A DNA stretch of 64,000 nucleotides from Manis javanica (Eukaryota; Chordata; Mammalia; Pholidota; Manidae). A program made the translations under genes and the position numbers. Below the pieces are notes generated by a model that worked only from the letters and a program-made list of their open reading frames with translations, had not been told where the DNA came from and did no database searches. Positions 25,001 through 32,747 of this stretch are shown here, one piece after another (position 1 is the stretch's first letter; each line of letters starts with the position of its first letter). The stretch is taken from assembly GCF_040802235.1 (NCBI RefSeq), contig NC_133166.1, positions 113,474,991 through 113,538,990 on the forward strand. Reading direction: 5' to 3'.

Positions 25001-28000
25001 GTGAGCAGTAGACCCCCTCCCAGGCTCAGTGCCTCTCCCGGGGCCACACAGCTTCCCTAGACCCTACAGCCAAGGTGAGGATGCTTCTGGGACAGGCACA
25101 GTCGCTCACACTGCGGGAGACCCAGAGCAGGAGCCTCAGCCCAAGGGCGGGAGCTGGAGGGAGAAGGAGTCAGGGCGGAGCGCCTGCTCAGCAGGGGGAA
25201 GCGCGGGCTCCCTCCTCACCCTGAGGCCCCGCCGCTCCAGGACCCTCTGGGTCTCCCCCTTTCTCCTTCATGCAGCCCGGCTCCAGGGCCAGCGCCCCCC
25301 ACTTCCTAGGAACCATGGCGTCGTCCGCGGGACCCCTGGCTGTGCTGCGGAACATCACGGGGTGGCTTTCAGCCCCACCCCTCAGAGCGGGAGGCTGCCG
25401 CTCAGAGAGGGCAAGCAGCTGGTCCCGGCGTCAGCGCCAGGACGCGGCCTGGGCAGGGCCGCCCCGGCCTCAGGAAGGCCCAGGCCTGGCTCTTTCCCGG
25501 GACTCCACCGCCAGGAAGGAGGAAGCAGCTCCCTTACCTGCAGCACGTGTTCTTTCCATCTGCTCATTCGCCTGCAGCAAAAGGAAGGAAGATGTTGGGG
25601 GGGGACAGTGAGACGACCCAGTGATGACCCTCTGCCAACCTCATAAAGCAGAGGCACATCCCAGAAATCCAGATTCCGTACCCTTTTCAATCCGTGCTGC
25701 ATATTTATGGCTCCTGAAGGTATGACATTCAACAGATCGACAAGACCAGTGTTTATTTTATTTCTGAAAAGAAAAAAATCAGAGCAGGTGGGAGATGGAA
25801 TGAGGGGTTGCCTCTTACAAGCGGCCCCAGGCTGTCCTTGTCCGTCTGCACGAGCAGCCCTTCCGGGACGGGTGAGGGCCACGTCAAGCAGCCCTGGCCC
25901 GGCCCTCTGCCCCGTGCCTTTGGCATTGGCTGGCCTGGTTCCCACCGTCCCAGTCCCGTATCCGGTGAGTGGGGTGGGGAGGGCATGCGTCTGTCTAGCC
26001 CCATAGGTGTGGCCTGGGCTCTCTGCGCTCAGCTCTGTCTAAGCCGTGCAGAACTGGGGACCTCACCCCGGGATACACCCTGACTGCCCCCGGTGAGTAT
26101 GGGGAGATGCCAAGTGTGATTCCATCACAGTGTGACTGGCAGCACGCCCGCCCCCCGGGGGCCCTGGTGAGGGCGCACTCTTCTCCCACCCTTAAGGCTA
26201 GGTTGGGAAGGTCACCGTGGCCCCTCCTGTCCACGGGCCCTGGGCCCCTCCAGTGCAGGGTCCTCGGGCCTTCTGCTGCTCCTCCCACTCCCAACCATTT
26301 TCCTCCATGAGAATCTGAACCTCCCTGCTACTCAGAAGCTCCATCCCCTCCCGCCTCCCGCCTAGACCCTCCTGGGATGCAGGCCCACGGGGCCTTCCTC
26401 CAGCACCCTGCCCCAGCCTGGTGTTCAGGACCCACTCCTGGGCTCCCCTCACCAGACTCGGGGGGAACACGCTCCCCTCCACTGCAGCACCCACACTTGG
26501 GTGATACCATCCCTTCGTCCCTGGTTCTGACTGTCCCCTCTTCCCCAGTGGCCCGGGGCAGAAAGTGACACACAACCGCAGGTGCCAGGCTGTGTCCCTA
26601 GAGGCCCCCACATCTGCTCCACCTGATCTGGGAATCTTCGCAGTCGGCCTGCTCTAGGGAAAGGGTTGAGCATGGAGGGCTGGACTCGGAGGGGAGGAGT
26701 CTGCCTACCAGCACAGGGTCCGGCCAGGGCCAGTGCACAGGCTGCAGTGGGGCCCGGGGGGCCAGGGCTGTAGGTGGGGGTGGGCAGAGAGGGGAGGGCC
26801 CAGGACACCGTGCCTGCACACCCGTGTGCTCCTCGGTGCGGCTCAGGGACCCCCTCTGCTCCCTGGCCCTCCCTGTGGCCTGATCGCTGGGTCTGCTCTA
26901 GGGGATCAATGAAACACTTACCTGTCCGAGGTCAGCTGCATATTGACGTGGCCTTGCGTCGAGTATGTAATGAATGACATGCGCTGTTCAGGGCTTGGGA
27001 GGAAACATGGACTTGTGAGCAACTATACACACAGGGTGAAAGTGATGCTGGTGTGCAACAGGCAGGGGGCGCCCCCCAAGTTCCCTGCTCTCCGTTCTGT
27101 CTCTTAGTGTGGAGCCCATTTCCTGGACTCCACAAGTTCTCATCACTTTAGTGAAGGATCATGAGGCCCGGCAGGCGCGCAGCCCTCCTGTCAGAGTGCG
27201 GCAGAGCGCCCTGCGGACCCAAAGCCCGGAAGTCTGTTTCCCTCTCTGCCTCTCTCTCTCTCTCACTCACACACACGCGCACAGGGCTGCTGCGTGCACA
27301 GGAGACAGGCAGCTACCTGCTCTTCACGAGGGCCTCCCTCGCTGGCCGCCCCTCTCCCCTCCTGACAGATTCTTGGTCCTTTCCCTTCTCCTCCTCCCTG
27401 GACGATCTTCCCCACCTCCCTCCCCCTCGCCTCAAAGAAATTATGCTCCCTCCTCAGCCATTCATATTTCCTAATCTGTGAGGGCCTCCAGGGAAGATGT
27501 GCCCCTGAAAACAAGGACAGACCCCCAGGAAGGAGCCAAGCAGGGCTGCAGAGATTTTAGGAAACAAGTGTGATCTGTCCTTCTCTCCTGTTCGGAACAG
27601 TGACCTGAGCTTTGCGACCTGAGGCAGGCCCGGGTCCACTGCATCTAAACAGCAAAGTACTCAGAGAGGAAATCGCCCTGCAACACAGAGCTGAAAAGCC
27701 GTACTTTTTAAATCTGTTCACCAAATCCCGCACAAAGCTCTGTGTGAACATCCAGTTGTGTACACCTTGTGATCTGAAAAAGAAGAAGACGTGAGTCAGA
27801 GACGGAGGTGCATGTATCATGTGAGCACGGTTGCTGCCTTCCCTGCCTTCCACTGGCCCTTAGCAGGCTCCTCCGTGTGTGTGTGTGTGTGTGCGTGCGT
27901 GTGTGTGTGTGTGTGTGCGTGTGTGTGTGTGTGTGCGCGTGCGTGTGTGTGTGTGCGTGCGTGCGTGTGTGTGTGTGTGCGTGCGTGCGTGTGTGTGTGT

Positions 28001-29246
28001 GCGTGTGTGTGCGTGTATGTGTGTGTGTGTGTGTTGTGTGCATTTGTAATGTGTTCTATCTTAAATTTATGTTCAAGCATTTCCTTGATAAATTTAAAAA
28101 TGAAATTACAGACAAACTAGTGGCATGAAGTGTGAAAAAGACAGACTGGGAAGCTCTAAGCCTTAGTTTCCACAAAGAAACACTGACCAAACAGAGGTTT
28201 AAACTGGAAACAGTATACTTCCACGGAAAACAACAAAGGTAGGCAGAAACCGAGGGAAAAAGAAAGAATGGACATACAAGACAAGCAGAAGCAAACAATA
28301 AGATGATACAGCCAGGCCTTACACACCAAGCATCACTCTAAATGTGTGTGGCACCGGGTGGCTGAGTACATAATAAAACCCAAATATTTGCTGCTTACAA
28401 AAGACTCATTCAGCTCTAAAGATATATGTCGGTTAAAAGTGAAGTGATAGAAGAAGAAATTCCATGCAAGTGGAAATCAGAAGAAATCAGCCATAGTTAT
28501 ATCAGATAAAATAGTCTTCAAGCCAAAAATGGTAACAAGAGCCAGTGAAACAGGATTCTGGGTAAATGGTGGAGTAGAGAGAGCCTGAAGTCACCTTCTC
28601 CACCAGATCTACACTTACACACAGAGTCTTTCACCCTGAAGAAGAGTGGAGACTGAAGTGACCACCACCTTTTATACAGAGAGGGACAGAAAGATCACGC
28701 ACACATGGAACCCCAAAGCAGCAGGAGACACAGAGACGCAGGAACCCCAGGAACCCCAATCCCAGCACAGCAATTTCCCCGCCCGCTGATTAAGGGGCAT
28801 GCAGGCCACAGATCTGGGCCATGTGGTTGGAGGGACTGAGTCCTCTAGAAACCACATGGTGGCCTTCAATCCTTTTCAAGAGGAAAGTCCCAGGGAACAA
28901 ATGCCTGGGGCATTCTTTCTGCCCCAGGGAGTCCGCAGAGAGTCTGTTCCTTGAATGTGACCGGACAGTCCCTGCTTCCCTCTCTCAGAGCCTGGGGCCC
29001 CCTACTGACCCCAGGGACAGCACTGTTCTATGGCAGCGACTAGAGCAGGTGGGCCACTCACGAGTCTAGGACGAAGTACACGTCGTAAGTGCTCCAGCAG
29101 GATTCCCCATCTGCTGGGCTCTCCTGGAGCCTGGAGCTGGGGTCGTGACCTTGGTCCTGGGTGGGGTGGCGGAGGGTGCTCCTGGTGGTCGGGAGCGGAG
29201 ATGGCGGCAGCAGCAGCAGGAACACCACCAGCACGGGGCCCCGCAT
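15786..29246 (-). CDS. ANTXRL: ANTXRL-like anthrax-toxin-receptor family membrane protein, copy A (15 coding exons)
   Basis: Spliced gene of the ANTXR family (ANTXR1/TEM8, ANTXR2/CMG2, ANTXRL). Coding exons in transcript order: 29246-29062, 27773-27705, 26993-26922, 25763-25682, 25571-25538, 24545-24466, 24383-24315, 23946-23866, 23778-23718, 23175-23083, 21976-21907, 21343-21253, 19729-19505, 18288-18265, 16004-15786. All borders are AG/GT and all phases join, giving 484 residues. Layout: signal peptide 1 to about 20, vWA about 54-224, Ig-like 225-329 with cysteines of the SCxEI, xLC, VxCxF, TCPG and TTC type, proline-rich stalk 330-376, helix about 378-398, KPPPAPHK, then a cysteine-rich tail 413-484. 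Family members are plasma-membrane receptors for matrix proteins; ANTXRL itself has no established role. The WxCQ...RY pattern and cysteine spacing of the tail resemble human ANTXRL as I remember it, rather than ANTXR1/2. The metal site is degenerate. An in-frame Met at 29366 would add 40 residues; I chose 29246 because the hydrophobic leader follows it directly. Confidence 0.88.
18265..18288 (-). CDS. ANTXRL: ANTXRL copy A exon 14: KPPPAPHK micro-exon
   Basis: A 24-base exon between atttcccag and gtaggtcg encoding KPPPAPHK in phase 0. ANTXR1 and ANTXR2 have a juxtamembrane proline motif (EVPPPPA, DPPPPPA) at the same point, as does human ANTXRL from memory. Confidence 0.72.
19505..19729 (-). 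CDS. ANTXRL: ANTXRL copy A exon 13: stalk and transmembrane helix
   Basis: The largest exon, 75 codons in phase 0. A proline/aspartate-rich stalk ([17 protein letters not shown]... PDGGPP) leads to a hydrophobic stretch [20 protein letters not shown] and a basic stop-transfer WRSKS. The run of four cysteines at the cytosolic face is a likely palmitoylation site (inference). The donor AAAAGT/gtgagt keeps phase 0. Identical in copy B over all 225 bases. Confidence 0.9.
21253..21343 (-). CDS. ANTXRL: ANTXRL copy A exon 12: end of Ig-like domain
   Basis: Encodes R299 to R329, [20 protein letters not shown] then TTC, matching the ANTXR segment VSxNxGxxFxxxxxxITxTxC. Acceptor gctctag, donor TCCAGG/gtgaga, phase 0. 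Residue 300 is Ala here and Asp in copy B. Confidence 0.92.
21907..21976 (-). CDS. ANTXRL: ANTXRL copy A exon 11: Ig-like domain
   Basis: Encodes R276 to G298, [17 protein letters not shown], matching KPxSVxxxxxxCPxPxL of the family. Acceptor tcttccag, donor GGCCG/gtaagc, phase 2. Confidence 0.9.
22440..22705 (-). mobile_element. L1 ORF2 reverse-transcriptase fragment in ANTXRL intron 10, unit A
   Basis: The minus strand reads [35 protein letters not shown] and [20 protein letters not shown], the L1 ORF2 motif [49 protein letters not shown] 265-bp piece within intron 10, in the same orientation as the gene. Confidence 0.9.
23083..23175 (-). CDS. ANTXRL: ANTXRL copy A exon 10: Ig-like domain
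   Basis: Encodes residues 245-275, [14 protein letters not shown] and DDVVCQF, the ANTXR segment FQVVVxGxGFxxxxxxxxVLCxF. Acceptor tcttgcag, donor ATCC/gtaagc, phase 1 in and out. A diverged second copy of this exon lies at 30464-30561. Confidence 0.9.
23577..23686. repeat. Short CA repeats in ANTXRL intron 9, unit A
   Basis: Loose ACACAC-rich stretch with pure CA runs near 23577-23596 and 23670-23683, directly after exon 9 in transcript direction. Unit B equivalent at 56205-56314. Confidence 0.85.
23718..23778 (-). CDS. ANTXRL: ANTXRL copy A exon 9: start of Ig-like domain
   Basis: A 61-base exon, [20 protein letters not shown] plus one base, behind a near-perfect CT tract ending in gcag. 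It matches ILxxSCxEIxxxxPSxxCxGE of the family and supplies exactly the phase (1) needed to join exon 8 to exon 10. It is identical in copy B. Confidence 0.88.
23866..23946 (-). CDS. ANTXRL: ANTXRL copy A exon 8: end of vWA
   Basis: Encodes residues 198-224 ([15 protein letters not shown]...LEDIIDP), matching the ANTXR segment LexIADSxxxVFPVxxGFxALxxII. Donor CCCC/gtgagt, phase 0. Confidence 0.92.
24315..24383 (-). CDS. ANTXRL: ANTXRL copy A exon 7: vWA strand
   Basis: Encodes residues 175-197, [19 protein letters not shown] and KYQ, matching AxxxRxLGAxVYCVGVxDF of ANTXR1/2. The ANTXR cysteine after Y is phenylalanine here. Acceptor ctttctcag, donor CAG/gtaatt. Confidence 0.92.
24466..24545 (-). 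CDS. ANTXRL: ANTXRL copy A exon 6: vWA core strand, MIDAS aspartate lost
   Basis: Encodes residues 148-174, including [18 protein letters not shown]. In ANTXR1/2 the strand ends IIALTDG, whose Asp binds the metal; here it is ALTGG, with G160 in its place. The acceptor is cccgcag, the donor GAA/gtgagt, phase 0. Confidence 0.92.
25538..25571 (-). CDS. ANTXRL: ANTXRL copy A exon 5: short vWA exon
   Basis: A 34-base exon encoding [11 protein letters not shown] and the first base of G148, between tgctgcag and gtaagg. ANEQ is a signature shared with ANTXR2 (LANEQIQ). Too short to be found by open-frame length; the call rests on borders, phase and family match. Confidence 0.9.
25682..25763 (-). CDS. 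ANTXRL: ANTXRL copy A exon 4: vWA, MIDAS threonine position
   Basis: Encodes R109 to R136 ([11 protein letters not shown]...QHGLKR), equivalent to the ANTXR segment DRxxIxxGLxxL...G-E-T-Y-xHEGLK. An ungapped alignment puts I128 where ANTXR2 has its metal-binding threonine. The donor is AAAAGG/gtacgg, phase 0. Confidence 0.9.
26922..26993 (-). CDS. ANTXRL: ANTXRL copy A exon 3: vWA strand
   Basis: Encodes N85 to D108, with [14 protein letters not shown] matching the RMSFIVFST strand of ANTXR1/2, and ends LTSD plus two bases of R109 before GACAG/gtaagt. Its 72 bases are identical in copy B. Confidence 0.92.
27705..27773 (-). CDS. ANTXRL: ANTXRL copy A exon 2: vWA helix 1, altered MIDAS loop
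   Basis: Completes S62 and encodes residues 63-84 (SQGVHNWMF... RFK). The acceptor has a long pyrimidine tract ending in cag and the donor is AAAAA/gtacgg. In ANTXR1/2 this loop reads D-K-S-G-S-V-x-N-N-W; here it is D-S-S-Q-G-V-H-N-W, one residue shorter, with the last MIDAS serine replaced by G65. Confidence 0.88.
27875..28040. repeat. Interrupted (GT)n microsatellite in ANTXRL intron 1, unit A
   Basis: A GT run with regular GTGCGTGC interruptions, alternating purine-pyrimidine throughout, about 100 bp before the exon 2 acceptor. Such tracts can adopt Z-DNA. Copy B is about 20 bp shorter. Confidence 0.97.
28290..28550 (+). mobile_element. L1 ORF2 endonuclease-region fragment in ANTXRL intron 1, unit A
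   Basis: ATTTGCTGCTTACAAAAGAC, AGCTCTAAAGATATATGTCG, TCCATGCAAGTGGAAATCAG and TATCAGATAAAATAGTCTTC follow the L1 ORF2 endonuclease region in order. Diverged and antisense to the gene. Unit B copy at 60898-61158. Confidence 0.75.
28555..28700 (+). mobile_element. Possible L1 5' UTR fragment in ANTXRL intron 1, unit A
   Basis: GGTAAATGGTGGAGTAGAGA, CCTGAAGTCACCTTCTCC and CACCCTGAAGAAGAGTGGAG resemble the start of a placental L1 5' UTR (AAGATGGCGGAGTAG...CTCACCTCCTCC). It lies right after an ORF2 fragment, so the two are not one collinear element. Unit B copy at 61163-61308. Confidence 0.45.
29062..29246 (-). CDS. ANTXRL: ANTXRL copy A exon 1: signal peptide and start of vWA
   Basis: Encodes residues 1-61 plus two bases of codon 62. 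[15 protein letters not shown] is a signal-peptide core. A low-complexity linker follows, then C50 and the first vWA strand YDVYFVLDS, equivalent to the FDLYFVLDKS strand of ANTXR2. It ends GACTC/gtgagt in phase 2. D61 is the first MIDAS aspartate and is conserved. Confidence 0.88.
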
Positions 29247-30179
29247 CCTGGGGCCGCTGTTCTTGCCTCGGCCCAGTCCCTGGGGGCCCAGGCGGGCCCC
29301 GTAAACTGCAGGCCACCTCAGGCCAACACCTCCTCTGCTTCCTCGCGGGCTCAGGGTCCTCGGCACTCCCGACCTCAGCGCTACTCACGCTCTGATCAGT
29401 ATACCTTGCACCTGCCAGCAGCCACCTGATACCTGCCCTGTGGGTCCAAGTAGCAAGTGGTGGGCTGTGGGGTGATGGCCCCGCTACTTATGCACCTTCA
29501 CCCCGCCCTGCTGACGTAGGTCCATTATGATGGACAATAGGTTGCCCTGGTGACCTTGTGAACTGCAGCTCTGCCCGGTGCTCTCCCTGTGGGCATCCTC
29601 AGGCAGGAGTTTGAAGGGGCAGTAAGATGAGGCCTCCATTTGTCCCTTATCCCAAACCCTCCCAGGGAGTCTACAATTTCAAGGAAACCCGGCCCTTTGG
29701 TAAACTGACAGAGGGCAGCTGAGGGGGCCTCCACACAGACATCACTGAGTGTGGGGAGGTGGAGAGAAGATTGCTCTAAGTTTATTTGTGGGGACACTGA
29801 AGTCACCCAAGGGATAGAAGGATCTAGAAGAAGGCTGTGAAAGCAGGCCAGTGTCCTTTGTGAATGCGGGACATTCCAGTTATCTGCTCTGTGTATTGAA
29901 CCATCGCAGACCTAGGGACATAAAGCAGAAAAATTTCATAGGCGCACAGGTTCTGTGGATTAGAAATTCAGAGATGTCTGAGCGGGCACGGGTTGACTTT
30001 CCTCCATGGAAAACCCACTTGCTCTTTCATGTAAATTCTGGAATCATATCATACATTCTCCACTCTCCTAAACCTCTCTTAGTATTTTAGCAAAACAAAG
30101 TTACATATGTAGATACATTTGGAGGGATTTGAATCTGCTGTCTGGACCACTCCCACCAGTGAACATCAGGCACCCGCCC
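29247..30179 (-). promoter_or_regulatory. 5' flank of ANTXRL copy A
   Basis: About 120 bases directly upstream of the start codon stay open in frame (to Met 29366). An exon-like CAGAGC/gtgagt edge on the minus strand near 29390-29400 could be the end of an upstream non-coding exon. A weak TATA-like GCATAAGTAG reads on the minus strand at 29484-29493. No CpG island is present here, suggesting a tissue-restricted promoter (inference). Nothing else recognised up to 30179. Confidence 0.25.
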
Positions 30180-30265
30180 TGCTTCCCTCCTTCGGGGCAA
30201 AACCAGCCACGGGTTTCTGATCTGAAATGCCCAGGTGCCCCCTACTGGGTGCAGGCAGGGGCGCA
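30180..30265 (-). repeat. Third copy of the intron 9 block, unit A
   Basis: CTTCCCTCC...AACCAGCCACGGGTTTC through TACTGGGTGCAGGCAGG resembles both 23448-23532 and 30705-30785. The same short block is thus present three times within one unit, twice upstream of the gene and once in intron 9. Confidence 0.65.
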
Positions 30266-30329
30266 CAGAGGGGGACGCAGCTCTGAGGGCCACCCTGCCC
30301 CAATCCCAGCGTGGGCTGCAGTGAAGGCT

Positions 30330-30800
30330 ACTCCCTGGTGCCCGGTGGTGCTGGGGACGGATTAGTTCCTGGGTGTCACTGGCAGGTGTCCAAGCTGGGC
30401 TCACTGTGGGGAGGCAGCCCGATGCGGGACGGTTGTCACTGGAGGAAAGGAGGGCCTACTTACCGGGAATTTCTCGTTACCAAATCTGAATTGACAAATA
30501 ACTTCCTCCCTGTTGTCTACATCTTGGAAGCCTTTTCCGATAACCTTCGATTTCTCGTTAACTGCAACAGTAACATCCATATGTCTGTGCGAGGAAGGGC
30601 TGAAGTGTTTTCCTCAGATCACAACTATGGCAGGCGGCCCCCAAAACAGAACTCCCAGGAACTTGTGGGGATGTGCCTGCATCTGAACCAGCCCCCGGCC
30701 TACTTCCCTCCATAGGTGCAAACCCAGCCAGAGGTTTCTGCTCTGAAATCCCAAGGTGCCCGCTAATGAGTGCAGGCAGGGACCAGGCAACCCCGACATA
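30330..30800 (-). repeat. Paralogous segment carrying the orphan exon, unit A
   Basis: Bases 30330-30800 are a diverged copy of 22895-23540 (intron 10 end, exon 10, part of intron 9). Shared blocks include GGTGCTGGGGA followed by a GGCAGGTG block below the exon. Above it lie TCAGATCACA, CTATGGCAGGC and a TAGGTGCAAACCCAGCCAG block. Similarity fades beyond about 30800, where the intron 9 CA repeats start. Confidence 0.75.
30464..30561 (-). pseudogene. Orphan ANTXRL exon 10 paralogue, unit A
   Basis: On the minus strand, tgttgcag is followed by an open frame [20 protein letters not shown] then ICQFRFGNEKFP and CCCG/gtaagt. It aligns with exon 10 ([14 protein letters not shown]...VVCQF), and the surrounding intron sequence aligns too. 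It sits 1.2 kb upstream of the ANTXRL start codon with no neighbouring exons found, so it is probably the leftover of an older partial gene duplication. With the marked donor its exit phase (0) does not fit exon 11; an internal donor TTTG/gtaacg would give phase 1. Confidence 0.75.
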
Positions 30801-32747
30801 ACTGAGAGAGGAGCCAAGACCTCCTGGTGAGTCAGCCCTGGGTCATGTCTGAGCTGCACACGCACACCTGGGGGCCTGGGGACTTTCTGCCGCCTGGAGT
30901 CAATTGTCTAACCCTCCCCCCACCCCCGTCTTTCTGGGGGCCTACGGCAGAATGGAAGCCAGAGAAGCCAGACCCGTGCTTGAGGAAAGAGAATGTGGGG
31001 TTTCAACAGGGTACGTGGCTTCCCCCAACACTTGGCAGTCAGAGGGTCAGGATCTGCTGTCCGTGCCCAATCCAGGGCCACAGAGGATGCCACCTCTGCT
31101 CTAGACCCGGCTGAACAGCTGTCACGCAGCTCCTCTGGAATGCCCTGGGCTCTTGTTTTCAACGCGTGGGGCTGTGACTGCTGAGCCTGAAACCCTAGAG
31201 GGGACCTGGCTGGCCTGAGCCTCGTGGGGAAGTTTGGCCACAGCCTCTACTCGCATGTCTGAGACACGCAGGGAGTGTGGCAGCTGAGGGCAGGGCTGAG
31301 AGCCCAGAGCGCGGCAGGTGCCGGCACTCCTGGGAACGGTGCACAGCGCCCCTCTGCTCCGTGCATCGTCCCCTGCCTTGCGTCCCTGCTGCCCTGCAGG
31401 CCCTGCTCTTGACCGCTTGTCCTCTTGTAGGAACTACAGCTCCCAGGGGTCTGGTTCACCCTGGGAATTGTAGGTAAGTGGGGGCAGGAGGATGGTTTCC
31501 GGGTTTTGAGCAGAAGAGATGTTGAGGTAAAGGACTGTGCTCTGCCCAGACAGCTGCTCCCTTTACATGCTATCTGCCCTCACCCTGTGCCTCCACCAGT
31601 AAGAACCCCAAGGAGAAAGTGACCCCAAGAGTGAGCACAGCCGGCTTGCAGGCAGCTGTACTTCCCCCGCTGCACTCCCGCTGCCCACCGGCTCTGAGAG
31701 CGCAGAGGGACCTGCCGCCCCAGGACAGAGACAGATCCTTTCTGGAAGGGAGGGCACTCTTTCTGGGAGAACAGTTACATACCAGGCTGCCTGGGCTCCA
31801 AGGACAGGGGACTGAAGGCGGGCGGCTCCCCGGGAAGGCCAGGTGGAGCTGGGCGGTGAGGAAGGGTGGCTGACCACCAGGACTGGCAGGGGCACAGAGG
31901 GAGGTGCCTGCCCTGGGGCGGCCAGGTGGGGGCTAGGGCACCACGTGCTGCCCAGCGCAGGTTTGTGGAGAGAATTCCCACACTGTGCACCCACTGTTCA
32001 CCTGTGTGTCCCCTGCCTGCAGCAATTCTACTGCTGGGACTGATCCCGGGAGAAACCCTGCCCCACGCCCGCAGAGAGGTGCGCTTGGGAAAGCCCCCCA
32101 GGGCGGCTTGTAGCAGCGTCTCCTTCAGAACGATCTTACTAGTGGAGACTAATGACATTAATTTGGTCCTTCAACGTACCGGACTGCTGTGCAGATGGCT
32201 GCAAATTACAGGACTTACAAACCAGCAACAAATGGAGGAGAAAAGTCGAATTAGAAATAATTGGGAGCAGACCAGGGAAACTCAAGGAAGCTCTGAAAGT
32301 AAGTAGTGGGCAGGAAGGAAAGAGTCAGGAAAACTACACAGACACAGAAGCTCAAACAACACACTGCAGCCGGCAGCCTCCACGCTTCAACTGCTTCAAC
32401 GGCTGTTGAGGGCAGCGCTCGGGTTTTCACAACTAACTAGGATGTGCCTGGAGGTGATATCAAGCCATTTAAAGGAGATTAAACGCCTTACACGGGTTTT
32501 AAAAGGACATGAAAGCACATAATTAATCTTGGAAGGATTCCTGTCCCAAGTCATTTGTCGCCACAAATCTTTTTACATGTTCAAAAGTTAACTCACTACA
32601 AAATTCAGATGAGGAGTTTCTCCGGATGCATGCGCCAAGGAACCTCTGCAATTACACCAGCAATTTTTTAAACAAACTGTGCAGTGTTTCAGGGTGACAG
32701 CCTAAGACAGCATCATTTCCCTAAGAGGTAAAAACAAGATAAAGTCT
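30801..32747. other. Spacer between ANTXRL copy A and the start of unit B
   Basis: Holds the inverted ACTACA/TCCCAG pair and otherwise unassigned sequence, turning AT-rich after about 32100. It has no partner in view from 31393 on, so it is either ordinary unit sequence or contains the duplication junction; the window cannot decide. Confidence 0.5.
31431..31474. promoter_or_regulatory. Inverted pair of ACTACA-TCCCAG motifs (ZNF143-like)
   Basis: GAACTACAGCTCCCAGGGG at 31431-31449 faces CACCCTGGGAATTGTAGG at 31457-31474, whose complement is CCTACAATTCCCAGGGTG. Both arms match the ACTACAnnTCCCAG core of ZNF143/THAP11 promoter sites and pair with each other across a 7-base spacer. It lies 2.2 kb upstream of ANTXRL copy A. 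The unit B counterpart falls beyond the window. Confidence 0.45.
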
